Shown here piece by piece: positions 1 to 10,411 of a stretch of 57,829 nt of DNA (position 1 is its first letter; every line of letters begins with the position of its first letter). The stretch covers positions 6,615-64,443 of the forward strand of contig MNCI01004114.1 in NCBI GenBank assembly GCA_015680685.1, read 5' to 3'. The notes under the pieces are model-generated. The model saw nothing but the letters and a program-made list of their open reading frames with translations. It was not told the origin of the DNA and did no database searches. The position numbers were made by a program, and so were the translations under genes. This DNA is from Gnetum montanum (Eukaryota > Streptophyta > Gnetopsida > Gnetales > Gnetaceae).

Positions 1-418
1 AAAAATCAATGGGTGCTGAGATGCCATTCACAGAGAACTCGGCGGGACTTGTGGAAGATGAGATGTCTTCTTGCATAAGATGAGATATCACCCATACCTT
101 ATGCAAGAAGATATCTCTAGACCCTCATAAGGGACGGATCTATGGGATACCTTAGAGACGTTGGGCCTTTGGGTTGGACTCTCCCACTCGTATAGAGAAG
201 GGATGTCTTTCGGCTTCCTCCAATTGCCCTTGTGTTTCATGCAAGGCATTGGATCGAAGGACGTATCAGGTGTTGGGGTTGGTACCTTCCTTCAAGCTTG
301 GCGTCAAGGAGTTGACGGACCCCGAAATTGACGGAGTTCCAAACCCATGTAGAAGTGTACACTCGAAGATATCCTAGGCTCCGCTCCGAGGACGTCGCTT
401 CTTTATGTGGGGGAGGAT
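1..418 (+). other. 3' internal end of an LTR retrotransposon, no coding recognised
   Basis: This stretch leads into a polypurine tract at about 406-417 (GTGGGGGAGGA) directly followed by a TGTGAGAG LTR start, which is the arrangement expected at the 3' end of a plant LTR retrotransposon. The short open frames here resemble nothing I know and are probably chance. A 20-bp inverted repeat lies at 60-117. The LTR ends (TGT...ACA) differ from the TGATGA...TCATCA ends of the other elements, so this is a separate family. Confidence 0.45.
60..117. repeat. 20-bp inverted repeat with 18-nt loop
   Basis: The arm at 60-79 (GAGATGTCTTCTTGCATAAG) is the reverse complement of 98-117 at 19 of 20 positions. 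The only mismatch would be a G-U pair in RNA. The loop is 80-97. It lies in the internal 3' part of the LTR element that ends at 1002. Function unknown; a hairpin in the element's RNA is an inference. Confidence 0.7.
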
Positions 419-1002
419 TGTGAGAGATGTCCCAACTGGTGGATTGCTTGGGCTCTCCCCATGATTCGGGGATCATGGAACACTCTGAGGCATCCTTGGG
501 TGGCTCTCAAGTGTTACAAAACCCACCCCGGCTTGGTGGTACCAAGCTAGCAATAGGACACTCTCCTGTTGCACTCTCTTCTAAGTCCTCTTCATTCCCC
601 TCTTCCCCGTGGAGAACTACATGGCCCTAATTTTACGGCGGTCGTAGATATGTAGGCAACCAAGACTAGATAGTTTTGTTGTGGTGCCAGGCCACACCTT
701 GTACCAGATCGTGAGGGGTCTGGGGGTGAGGCACCTTCCCTTGTAGGTGCATGGTCTTCCCTCTCACCGGTGTTGTCTACAAGGTTGTGTGTATGCGTTT
801 GTTTATATGGTTCTCGTTTTGGAGTTGGTTTCCCTCCATGAGGTGTGTGGTCGTGTGCATTCAGAAGCTATGCTTCTGCTTGCACACACTTGTGAGTTGC
901 TTGCTTGCTTGGAGGCGTATTCCCCAGGTCTTCCGCCCCAGATCCATTGGATCTTTGTGAATTCCTCGGGGTGCCGAGCAACGTCGGGGCAACGTTGTTA
1001 CA
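419..1002 (+). mobile_element. LTR of an unassigned plant LTR retrotransposon
   Basis: The sequence begins TGTGAGAG immediately after a G-rich polypurine tract and can be closed at TTGTTACA (1002), giving TGT...ACA ends and 584 bp. No second copy lies in the window, so the 3' boundary rests only on the terminal dinucleotide and the change to T-rich sequence after about 1010. No recognisable coding. Confidence 0.45.
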
Positions 1003-1231
1003 TGAATAGTTTTTTTTAAAGTTTTTTTTTCCTCCTTAAAGAGTAGTATACTCTGTTTTAAAATTAGATTATGTAAAAAAAAAACGTATGATAGGATGGA
1101 ATGACCCTTTTTTATTAGTTGTATTAACCTTGGGTCTTTCTTTTATTTTTCATGTTAGAATGTTATATGCATCAACAAAAGTTATTCTTTTGTTATTACT
1201 TTTCAAAGATCAATTAGGCAAGGTTGTATAA

Positions 1232-1380
1232 CAATGAGGTGTTAGCCTAGTGGTAAGACTCTTGATTTGAACTCCATGTTATGGGTTTGATTCTGGTAGG
1301 CAATGTTGAGTTATAAAAGTTCTAATTGGACTATATATCTTAGGGTGTACCTATATTACAATTATTTTAAGGTTCCAACA
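1232..1380 (+). repeat. tRNA-derived SINE-like repeat, copy 1
   Basis: The 5' part reads CAATGAGGTGTTAGCCTAGT and carries an A-box-like block (TTAGCCTAGTGGTAAGAC). About 40 nt further a B-box-like block follows (GGGTTTGATTCTGG). Together these resemble an RNA polymerase III promoter of tRNA origin. The 3' body (TAATTGGACTATATATCTTA) ends near GGTTCCAACA. Seven related copies occur in the window. Confidence 0.6.
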
Positions 1381-1400
1381 TCCCAGTGGCAAGGCCATAA

Positions 1401-1542
1401 CAATGAGGTGTTAGCCTAGTGGTAAGACTTTTGATTTAAAAGCTCTAAGTCATGGGTAGAATTTTGGTAGGTAAGCAATACTGAGTTACAAGTTCTAATT
1501 GGACTATATATCTTAGAGTGTACTTATATTACAATTATTTCA
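1401..1542 (+). repeat. SINE-like repeat, copy 2
   Basis: Direct repeat of the copy at 1232-1380, beginning CAATGAGGTGTTAGCCTAGT and keeping the shared 3' body ending in ACAATTATTT. The two copies lie 20 bp apart in the same orientation. Confidence 0.6.
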
Positions 1543-1630
1543 TGGTGCTTATCTTTTTATTCTTGCTATCAAAGCTTTTAGTTATATTCTAAAGCACTAT
1601 CTCTTTCAAGACAAATCACAAGTTTATTAA

Positions 1631-1740
1631 CAATGAGGTGTTAGCCTAGTGACATGAGTCTTGGTTTGGTAACCCCAAGTCACGAGTTCAATTCTACTAG
1701 GTAGCACTACATAAACTTCTATAAATCTCTTCCTAATATT
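1631..1740 (+). repeat. SINE-like repeat, copy 3 (divergent subfamily)
   Basis: Begins CAATGAGGTGTTAGCCTAGT like the other copies, but the middle (GTTCAATTCTACTAGGTAGC) matches the copies at 41189 and 41351 better than those at 1232 and 1401. This suggests two subfamilies. The 3' end is incomplete. Confidence 0.5.
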
Positions 1741-1999
1741 TAGTGTCAAATTATTAATGCCCACTTTGTAGATTATAGTTTTCTTTTATTAAGAGTAAAC
1801 TAAACATAACTTAAATACTACCCCTTACTGTATTCAAGTTTGTTGTAAAGCCTCTAATTCTACTATGAATTGAAATAAAACTCATGCTATAAGATACAAG
1901 ATTGGGATATTTCTTTTTTTAAGCTTTTTAGTTTTCCTTGTATATGGGGTTAACCTTCTAAGTTTACCACTATGCTAAGCATTCTTTTTTATCCGTTAG
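1741..1999. other. AT-rich intergenic stretch, nothing recognised
   Basis: AT-rich sequence between the SINE cluster and the first TGATGA-type LTR. No coding or repeat was recognised. The five bases before the LTR (1995-1999, GTTAG) would be one half of a target duplication, but no matching partner was found because the element's far end is recombined. Confidence 0.4.
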
Positions 2000-2807
2000 T
2001 GATGAATCATGTTTTCGCATGCTCTGATATTGGAGCCTCGACATCGAATACCCAATGTCAGAGCCCAAGACACAATGTTGGATATCCAATATCGCGGGTA
2101 TATGCTAGCTTATAAATATAGTGCCTGGCTCACGATTTTCATATCAGTTTTTTTGTCATGGTTAGCGAAGTTCTTGCGTTCTGTTTTCTCTAGAGTTAGA
2201 ATATTTTTTGAGTGCCTGCAACAAGAGTTTAAGTGTGTACAGATTTTTGTTCAAGCACTGATGTACCTAAGTGCAGCAGTGTGACTGGAATAAAAACAAA
2301 CCCTTTTAACAATCCTTTTAGCATTGACAATAGATTAATATTTCTTTTAATGCACTTTATTTTAATGCATTTAAATTAAACAATCAATTTTCAATTGTTA
2401 ATGAACACAAGCACAACCACTTCAAGCATACATATAGTGCTTAGTAACCCAGCAACGCTTAACGTTTGGTAGCCCAACAACATTATATGTGTTCAAGAAA
2501 GTGGGATGCGTACTTGTGTTAGGCTAGCTAAGCAGTAAATGAATTAGATATTAAATTACTTTACCTTTCATTCTTGTTGTAGGCGATTAAACTTATAAAA
2601 CATAAAATGATAAAAATCATGTACCTCAATTACACATAAACCGTATCCTTGAGCTTCACCAATGTAGTTAAGAAGACAATGAACGTTCTCAACGCCCATT
2701 TTACTTCTTAGAAGAACTAGTGCACTAGAGAACTATAGGTCCATAGAATTCGACCAAATCATGTGTGATTTGTATGGTTGGGCATAGGGTTACCTTACTG
2801 CTCATCA
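2000..2807 (+). mobile_element. LTR1, Athila-type Ty3/gypsy-like 5' LTR (family II)
   Basis: The 808-bp LTR starts TGATGAATCATG and ends CTGCTCATCA, giving perfect TGATGA/TCATCA terminal inverted repeats. A TATA box (TTATAAATATAG) lies at about 2110 and AATAAA at about 2290. A primer-binding site follows, so it acted as a 5' LTR. Its R-U5 half resembles the LTR at 33337 (for example GTAACCCAG and GTTTGGTA blocks) more than LTR2 at 5261, so the two LTRs around gag1 come from different families. Confidence 0.75.
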
Positions 2808-2808
2808 T

Positions 2809-2826
2809 TAGCGCCACTGTTGGGGA
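2809..2826 (+). promoter_or_regulatory. Primer-binding site resembling tRNA-Asp
   Basis: TAGCGCCACTGTTGGGGA starts one base after the LTR. It matches the plant tRNA-Asp-type site TGGCGCCGTTGCCGGGGA, from memory, at 13 of 18 positions, and every difference is a transition. This placement just inside a 5' LTR is where minus-strand synthesis starts. Confidence 0.6.
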
Positions 2827-2984
2827 CCTTTTGGTTGTTCTGTGTACTATCTAGGATTTAGTGGAAATCATTCAAAATCGTTGGAATGAACCTTAGATTC
2901 ATATCATATTTTACAATTACTACAACAAAATTTAAAAGCACACTGCATTTTTATTATCTAATTGAAAGTGTCTTTTTCTCATAG

Positions 2985-4892
2985 GAGCGATTCTCTGCCC
3001 AAGTCTGCCGAAGTACATCTGCCAGTGCCTCAACAATATTGAGTGGTATATGCTCATCCTGATGAGTATGTACCCAATTTCACGTTCATCCTACATTAAG
3101 ATGAACAGCTACGATGGCGTGACATGGAGGGCAACATTGTGTTGTCGCCCAATCAATCTATTCTTGCAATGCTTCAATAAATGCTTATACAATGGGGTCT
3201 CTAGGAACTTCATGCTGAGTATGTTGCGCAAGATAGTGATGCTAGGGATTTATCGTTCCACGGAGGCACAATGTCTATAGGATCGACAGCTAGAACAACT
3301 TCTTGAATTTATGAAGGCAAAAGGATTTAATGATTTTCCATTCCTACTATACTAAAAGGATGGTGGGGAACCCTTCTTTGGGGGTTTCCCATTCAGTGAA
3401 ATTCCTCTCTTTGACTTCGATGAAGGAGGTCAAAACCAAAACCTACAGTCCACAATTCACAATCCTGGTTCTCGCAACAATGGATCCAATGACAAAGAAG
3501 GATCCAAGGGAACAAGTCAAGGCAGGGATGTGGACAAGAAACAAGATCATGATTGTGGTCATGATCATTGAAGAGGGGGTAGTAGGTAGCATGATGATGC
3601 TAATCCTTCTTCCTCTTCACCTTCATCGTCATCATCTTCTTCTTCTTCTGGCTTTAACCACAACTACAGGAGGTGAGACAATGATGGAGGTAATCAAAAT
3701 AATTGACAGGATCGAAATGATTAAAGGGATCGTTGAGCAAGGCATGATCAAAGGCACGAACATTCAAGAGAGGCACATCATCATGAACAAAGGGGTAATA
3801 GAGGGCATCATAGACACCATGATCATGGCCTTGATGAGCCTTTGCTTGCTACTTGAAGTATGCTCAATATCGTAGAGGCAATACAAATTCCAACAAGGCA
3901 TGTGAAGGATAGTCAAATTAAAAGGCTAGACATGAACAATATTCCTTACTTCAAAAGGGGATATAACTCTAATCCACAGAACCATCTTTAAGCTTTTCAA
4001 GATGCACGTGCCTTGCAAAACATAGAGAATGAGTGGCAAAAACATAAGTTATTCCTAAGGACACTTATTAAAGAAGTAGAGAATTAGTACCGATCCTTAG
4101 AGCAGGAATCAATCAGTTGATGGAGTACCATGCTTGAATTGTTTAATGATAAATATCAAACATACTCCAGAGTGTCCAACTTAAGAAGGCAAATCCAAGG
4201 ATAAAAACTAGAAACACACAAACCCTTGGATGCTGCCATCGGTTGATACTACTCCTTAATTCACAAATGGCCTCGCCATGGTTATTCTCAACTAGATCAA
4301 CTTCACCACATTATAAATGGGCTTCGTTCAGAAATGAGGAGAACCCTTGAGGTTTATGCCCAAGGGCAATTATCAAAATTAAGTGCCCATCATATACAAA
4401 GACTAATTGAGCAGGTAGCTAAAGAGGAGGGTGAATTAAGAAAAAGAGAAAGTGTAGAAGAATATAATTATGATCCTTCCATTCGCAAGAGGGAGGTTCA
4501 ATTTTGTGATAGTGAGGAAGAATTCAACACTTGACGAGGTGTCGAATAGAAAAGCCTTACAGCTTCAAAAATTTCAATCCAAAATGACAACTAAGGTTTA
4601 TTAGTTATGCACCTCCATGGATAGTAAATTTCAAGCTATCCTAAAAATTGCTAAAGAGTCCAAAGGACAAGGTAGTGATCGTGAGCACAAGAGGTGCAAG
4701 GAAGTTGAATCTGCCTATCAAAAGGGTAAGGGCAAGATTATTGCAATAGAAAAAGTTGCAGAAAGTGAATCAAATGATGATGGTGGATGTGACATTTGCC
4801 AGTATGAACATCTTAAGGGATGTTGCCCCATAGTGTCACATTTACAGGAGTCTGGGATGTATGCTTTGAATCCACGACTAACACAAAGGTAA
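2985..4892 (+). pseudogene. gag1 pseudogene, Athila-like Gag (family II)
   Basis: Conceptual translation in several frames is clearly homologous to the better preserved gag at 34229-36172. Shared blocks include DMNNIP, LQNIENEWQK, ELFNDKYQTYSRVSNLRRQI and QVAKEEGELRKRES, and the zinc knuckle CDICQYEH...CCP close to the C-terminus, with CX2CX3HX4C spacing. Gag would package element RNA. Several stops and frameshifts interrupt it; the longest clean stretches are 4334-4534 and 4617-4892. A TGA directly before the SMLNI segment occurs at the same place in the 34-kb copy. The N-terminal start is not identifiable; the similarity fades upstream of about 2985. Confidence 0.75.
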
Positions 4893-5260
4893 ACACCTAG
4901 AAGACTACCTTATCCTTAAGGTAATTGTAGGTAGTTCCACCAACAACAGCAATATTATCCGAGCGAAACTCCATCGTAACCATATGAGTAGAATTAATAC
5001 TCGCAGCAACGACAATCATGGGCACTGGCACCACCAAGGCAACAATACCCTTACAAAAAACCTGATCCATATGGAACCCCATGAGTTCCATAAGTTTTGT
5101 ATTTTGTGTCTATGTCCAAATTTTATGTAATCCCACACTACGGCATGAAACAGTCCATGGTCATTCAATAATCTCATACCTATCCCTTATTTGTAATTGA
5201 ATGAACTTGTTCCTCACTTTCTTTGACTCGAGAACAAGTTGTTATTCAATTGTGGGGGTA
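4893..5260 (+). other. Chimeric junction and 3' leader with polypurine tract
   Basis: From 4893 to about 5078 the sequence follows the post-gag region of the 34-kb element (TACCCTTAC...GATCCATATGG). From about 5082 it switches to the sequence that follows ORFx in element 2, and 5082-5260 matches 10230-10411 closely. It ends in the polypurine tract TTGTGGGGGTA next to LTR2. The switch marks a recombination between two element families. Confidence 0.6.
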
Positions 5261-6194
5261 TGATGAATCATGGTTTGTCAAGTGCTAATATCGGACCCTT
5301 GATATCGAACCCCTAATATTGAACCCTTGATATCAAACTCGTGATATCGGGCCCCCAATATCAGACCCTCGATATCGAGTACACAATATTGTGGCCTGGA
5401 TAACGACATCGGATACACAATATCGTGGTTCTCATGTAAGCCTATAAATACCACATTTAGGTGTATAAGAAAGGGGAGAGTAAGTAAGTGTTAGAGTAGA
5501 GTCATTTTTATTCATTTTTAGTTCCTCTCAATCGTTTCCCCAGTGCATGCCCATAGTGTGATGATTGTAATTGTACGAAACCTTTATTCAAGTGTGACGT
5601 ACTTGGACATGCATATGACCGACAATAAAGATTGAAATTACTTCATCATTGCAACATTCACTTAGTTTTAATTACTTAATTGTTATTGTTATTTATTTCT
5701 TTCTTAATTAATGTTTCTTTACCTTCCTTTACTATCTCTGTTATTAAACGTGGAATCAGCATGACTTAATCACGAGCATTTAAGTGTGACTACTTGGTAA
5801 CCTAGTAGCATATCTAGGAGAGCTCAAGTAATATATGCTTGGTAATCCCAGAAGTAGTACATGAGGTCCAAAATGTGTATGAATGATTAAGGATGGATGC
5901 TCATCACACTTAGGCTAGCTTAGATTCTCTTCTTCCACTCCCTCTTAGCTTAAAACAAAGTTATTTTCCATGGCCTCTAGGAGTAGCACTAGTTTAGCAG
6001 TCATATCATACATCTCACTCTAGACTAAACCATATGTGACAAAGCAAATACTAGTCTAGGTGGGAAGACAGCAAACTATGATCAACGTGTAACTATCTAG
6101 ATACCACAACTAGCCCGTGTGCGGAGTCCAACCGAATCATGCATGAACACTCATATTCATATGGTTGAGTGTAGGGGTACCTAGCCACTCATCA
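5261..6194 (+). mobile_element. LTR2 (family I), shared by two neighbouring internal regions
   Basis: The 934-bp LTR runs TGATGAATCATGG to CCACTCATCA. U3 holds a run of degenerate repeats built on GATATC (about 5290-5400), a TATA box (CCTATAAATACC, 5441) and AATAAA (about 5625). A polypurine tract precedes it and a primer-binding site follows, so it reads as the 3' LTR of the upstream unit and the 5' LTR of the downstream one. LTR3 (10412) is its closest relative. Confidence 0.8.
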
Positions 6195-6195
6195 T

Positions 6196-6213
6196 TGGCA
6201 CCCCTGTTGGGGA
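6196..6213 (+). promoter_or_regulatory. Primer-binding site resembling tRNA-Asp
   Basis: TGGCACCCCTGTTGGGGA begins one base after LTR2 and matches the tRNA-Asp-type site, from memory, at 13 of 18 positions. Its position shows that LTR2 served as a 5' LTR for the gag2 region. Confidence 0.6.
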
Positions 6214-6327
6214 TAGTGTTAGTTATCTAGATTAGTTATATCATACAAAATCGCTATAACAAAGTATTCATGATATATCTTTTAGAAAAGAAATTAATTT
6301 CAACTAAGTCACACACAATTCACAACA

Positions 6328-8362
6328 ATGTCTCTCTCACAAGACTATGACAACACAACAACTAGTAAGGCAATTCATTGGAGAACCAACGAATTATATG
6401 ATGATGAAGACAAAGTTTAAAGTACTCAATCCTATGTAGGGGTCTCTTATGTACATCAACAAAGACAACACTGTCCCAACTTACAAACTCATAATCTACC
6501 TAGTGACGATGAACCCCTACTGGCCACTAAGAGCCTAATGCATATACAAGAGGTTGTTTGAATATCCCATAGGCATCGTAAGAAAAGACATCTACCCAGG
6601 CTTCATTTAAACATTTCCCAAATTTTTAGGAGGCTATGATTTAGATCCATAACATCATTTACAAGCCTTCCATGATGCCTGTGTATGGAACAATACTGAT
6701 AATGAAGGACAAAAACTTAAGTTCTTTCCTACGACACTCATTGGCCAAGCAAAAGTATGGTATAGGTCTTTAAAACCAAAATCAATTTGACGTTGGCCAA
6801 CAATGGTGGAACTATTTAATGAAAGATATCAAACCTATGCAAGAGTGTCAACCTTGAGGAGACAAATCCAAGACTGGAAATAGGGACAACATGAACCCTT
6901 GGACATGGCCTTAGAAAGATACTACTCTTTGTTAAGCAAATGCCTAGGACATTGGTTCTTTGAGGAAAGGCTAATGTATCACATCATGGATGGGCTTTGT
7001 AATGAAACAAGGGAGACCTTGGGGATGTATGCTTGAGGTCAATTATACGAGCTAAGAACCCACCAATTCCAAGAGCTTATTAAGTGGGTAGTAAAAGAAG
7101 AAGGAGGAATGGCTAAATGGGAGAATGTTAAAAGCTCTCAACAAGACCAAAATCTCAAATTAGCAAAGGTCCATGATCATGAAGAGGAGAAATCAACTCA
7201 CCCCAAGAAGGTGGAATCATCTTTGCCAATACTACAATCACTAGATGAAATTGAGGCAAAGATTAATAAGATGACAGAATGAATATATGAAAACTGTGGA
7301 GAATATGCCAACACTATTAGAGGTAGAACCATGACGAACCAAGAAGCAAGAAAAAACACCCTTAGACAATCAAAAAGAAGGGTTGAAGAGAATAAGAACT
7401 CAACTGCTAATCATATGTATCAATGTAACATTTTCCTATACGATCACCCCAAAGGTCAATGACCAATCTTGTCACATTTACATGAGCATTGGGGAAGAAT
7501 GTTACATCCAGAGTTCATACAAAAATACTATGTTCAATCATAGTGGGAAAAATCCTAGTTGTGGGGGAGGCCACCCTCAAACTGGTCACACCCTTCATAT
7601 GATCCGAACCCAAGTGCTTATCAGGTTCAGCATCCTATTTCCCCAACTAGGTCAACATCCTCTATCTCACCACATCATTATCATTCTCCTAAATACTATC
7701 AACCCATGTCGTCTCCCACAAGATCACCACCTCATGTTCCTTATACTTCTCCTTACCCTCAATATTCACATCCTTCACCTCCTTCTACATCACCACCAAT
7801 AGTACTAGAAGGTTCTGCACCACAGCATCAACCCAAGAACGTTACTTATGCTGCTACTGTCAACTGCAATGGAAATCCTCGACAACATTGAAGGTGTCCC
7901 TTCTTTAGACATGACTGTACAAAGGAACAACATAGTTCCGAGACCACTGCATCCTCTCACTTAGCACAAGTTCAACATTGTGGTGCATCTTTCTCCTCAA
8001 ACCCAACACCTCATGTTACCTTATCAGGGCGACCAATCAATACTCTAACAACCATATGGCCCAATGAATATAGCCACGTAGGAAGACATATCGATCCTTG
8101 CATACCATCTTATGATCAAGGGTGCCATAGTGGCTCAACTCCGTATCAATTAAACTCATCTTCTAACTTGCCCCACTATGTTAACTTTAATACAGTGTGT
8201 GCACCCCAATTTGGGTACATTCCAACCATAGCATCAAAAGACAACCAGTGGTTTGGATATGACTAGGTCCCAATATTTCTGAAATGCATGGATCCAACCC
8301 TTCCATTTATTAATTCTCACTATGATCAGAAGTTTACTTATGGGGGATATCCTCCATTCTAA
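6328..8362 (+). pseudogene. gag2 pseudogene (family I), stop followed by no pol
   Basis: The start ATG (MSLSQDYD) lies 133 bp after the LTR. The core resembles a retrotransposon Gag: DPxHHLQAFHDAC, WYRSLKPKSI, FNERYQTYARVSTLRRQIQ. A C...C...H....C knuckle remnant follows (CNIFLYDHPKGQ, two of its cysteines lost), then a Pro/Ser/Tyr/His-rich tail ending YGGYPPF. Several in-frame stops and at least one frameshift are present. The same tail occurs on the minus strand at 46885-47450 and 56672-57829. After the stop comes a T-rich spacer rather than protease or RT, so this unit never had, or lost, pol. At the position of the TGA seen in family II gags this copy has AAG. Confidence 0.75.
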
Positions 8363-9797
8363 CAAACAAAATTAATAAATGTTTTTTCTTTTCTTTAATT
8401 TTACAACTTTTTATTTTCCAGTTTTTCATCTTTCAAATTTTTTGTTTTATCTTTTTATTAATTGGTTCATCTTCTTATTTATTGTTTTATCTTTTTATCT
8501 TTTTATGGGTAATCTCATCTATGAAAAAAACACTCATGTGACTCGTTGGTTGAGGTGTTGTTCTATGCTATCAAGTCTTAGGTGACTAATTACTTAGACA
8601 GCGAGCCCATCACATCCACCCACCCATTCTATTAATAAGAGGTTCTACTCTGGGTCCAATGATATTCTTGACATCATTAAAACTTAAAGTAATTTTGTGC
8701 TCACTATGCCTAGAGCAAAAAATGATGGACTAAGAGGGAATGACCAAGGTGTGATATCAAGGGGACTTGTGGATTCTCTTTGGTGATATTTGTAGGAGTT
8801 ATCATGTAGCCTAGTTGTACTAAGATCCTTGTAGATCTAACAAAAAATGTGAGTAAAAGTAATAAAGGCACTCAATAAAAAAAAATCCCCCAATGCTATT
8901 CTAGGGGGTCCCACTGGAAAGACATGCATCCATGCCTGAAGGTAGGTAGCTTCTCTGGATTACGTAATAAAAAAAAAAGAGAAAGAAGATAAAGTGTGCC
9001 AAAGCGACCAGAAAAACACAAATGTGCCACACAAAAATTCCGAATCACTCCTCCCTTTAACAAAATGCCAAGTGATCATATGCCTTGCTGTCATGATGCT
9101 CTTATTGTTGTCCATCATTGGATGAAACAATGCGATGTCACTGATCGAAGAAATGAACTTGATCTTGATTTTGGAGCGATAGGCTAATGACACATTAATC
9201 ACGTCCTACACTCAGGATTCATTGTGCCCCGCATTAGTTACCTCATGTCCCAATCTTTGCAATCCCCTCTACGATCCATCCCATCTCATTGTTTATGTAT
9301 TTGTGACTCGTGTCTTATGTAGCATTAAATTCATACCTCATCATGGTGGTATCTACATGTGTGTGTTTTGTGGAGCTAGTGTGGATTACATTTAACCCTT
9401 CTAGTGCCTAAGGACATTTTAAGGTGTAGTTACGTATGGGCATGATAGGTAGGAACTTGCTTTGGGGAGGACCCACTTGCGTGAGTTTTGTAATTTGTAC
9501 TTGTTGCACATCACCACATCATTTTATACCCTTTGAGTACTTCATTACAAAATCTATTCTTTCCTTTGTCGTCACTTTATCAAATGTTCCTCAAAACCAT
9601 TACATGTCCTTTTATGTGTCACCTAAATAAATTAGGTCCAACATTAAACTTTTAAGGCAACTTCCTTGAAAAAATTTCTAACTCTAAAATCACACTTAGC
9701 AAAGAATTCAACATTTATTAAAGGCAATGAGTAAGGTATGAAATAATTGAACTTCTTTCAATAACCTTACTAACAATTAATCTTTATGTGATTATAG
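8363..9797 (+). other. Conserved non-coding spacer between gag2 and ORFx
   Basis: It starts with a T-rich block (about 8375-8510). Conserved segments follow (ACTGGAAAGACATGCATCCA near 8917; about 9120-9500) that recur in inverse orientation at 18000-18600, 45840-46380 and 55950-56160. It contains the block GCTTTGGGGAGGACCCACTT (about 9452), also seen near 13317 and 38820. It ends TGTGATTATAG, an acceptor-like AG abutting the ORFx ATG. No convincing coding. Confidence 0.65.
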
Positions 9798-10235
9798 ATG
9801 GCCCCTAAAAGAGGACAACAAGGAGGACCTTCTCAAGGTGCAACTGAATGCCTAGGGGGAGCCAGAGGCCAAGGACCTCATGTGGAACATGCAGAGTAGG
9901 AGGCACAATCATTCAGCATCCATTAGGGAACTCTTGTCACTGCATAATCTGGCCAAGCAAAAGGTGTAGAGGTCAAGGCTCGAGCCTATGAAGAGGAACA
10001 ATGGCTATTTATAGCATGGCATGTCAAGGCCAATCAAGTGTTCCTGTAGCTACCGTGTCCATGGGAAGTGTCAACTCCAACAAACATTGGAACATCAGCA
10101 TGGATGGCTCATAATCCTCAAATAGAAAAGGAGAAATGTCAGGCACTTCTTCAATGGTTTCAATCTCAGAAGCTTGGAGTGCAGGACAAAATAGAGGCAC
10201 CCATGGAGGAGCCACCACCACTGAGAATCCCATGA
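9798..10235 (+). pseudogene. ORFx remnant with large internal deletion (element 2)
   Basis: Begins MAPKRGQQGGPSQG immediately after an AG. After about 55 codons it jumps to the C-terminal part (KARAYEEEQWLFIAWHVKAN...LPCPWEVSTPTNIGT) and ends MEEPPPLRIP with TGA. Full copies on the minus strand are about 930 codons, so roughly 780 codons of the middle, including the conserved domain and most of the coiled coil, are gone. Three in-frame stops interrupt what remains. Confidence 0.7.
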
Positions 10236-10411
10236 GTTCCATAAGTTTTGTATTTTGTGTCTGTGTCCAAATTTTGTGTAATCCCACACTACGGCATGAA
10301 ATAGTCCATGGTCATTCAATAATCTCATACCTATCCCTTGTTTGTAATTGAATGAACTTGTTCCTCACTTTCTTTAACTCAAGGACGAGTTTTTATTCAG
10401 TTGTGGGGGTA
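10236..10411 (+). other. Post-ORFx 3' leader and polypurine tract
   Basis: About 176 bp shared with 5088-5260 (CATGAGTTCCATAAGTTTTG onwards). It ends TTCAGTTGTGGGGGTA, the polypurine tract for plus-strand priming, directly before LTR3. Confidence 0.65.

Noticed and set aside
237-476. Short frames at the left edge
   Set aside because: No similarity to known domains, and the region is LTR-element 3' sequence with a polypurine tract.
1238-1305. Possible tRNA gene
   Set aside because: A-box and B-box-like blocks are present, but I could not fold a proper acceptor stem and the unit is repeated with a non-tRNA 3' body, so a SINE-like repeat is more likely.
3330-3875. 181-codon open frame rich in Met and Ile
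   Set aside because: It overlaps the gag1 remnant in another frame; the frame homologous to the 35-kb gag is the meaningful one, and this is its low-complexity shadow.
7383-7802. 139-codon frame next to the gag2 tail
   Set aside because: The neighbouring frame (7559-7891) matches the Pro/Ser tails of the other family I gags; this one is its shadow.
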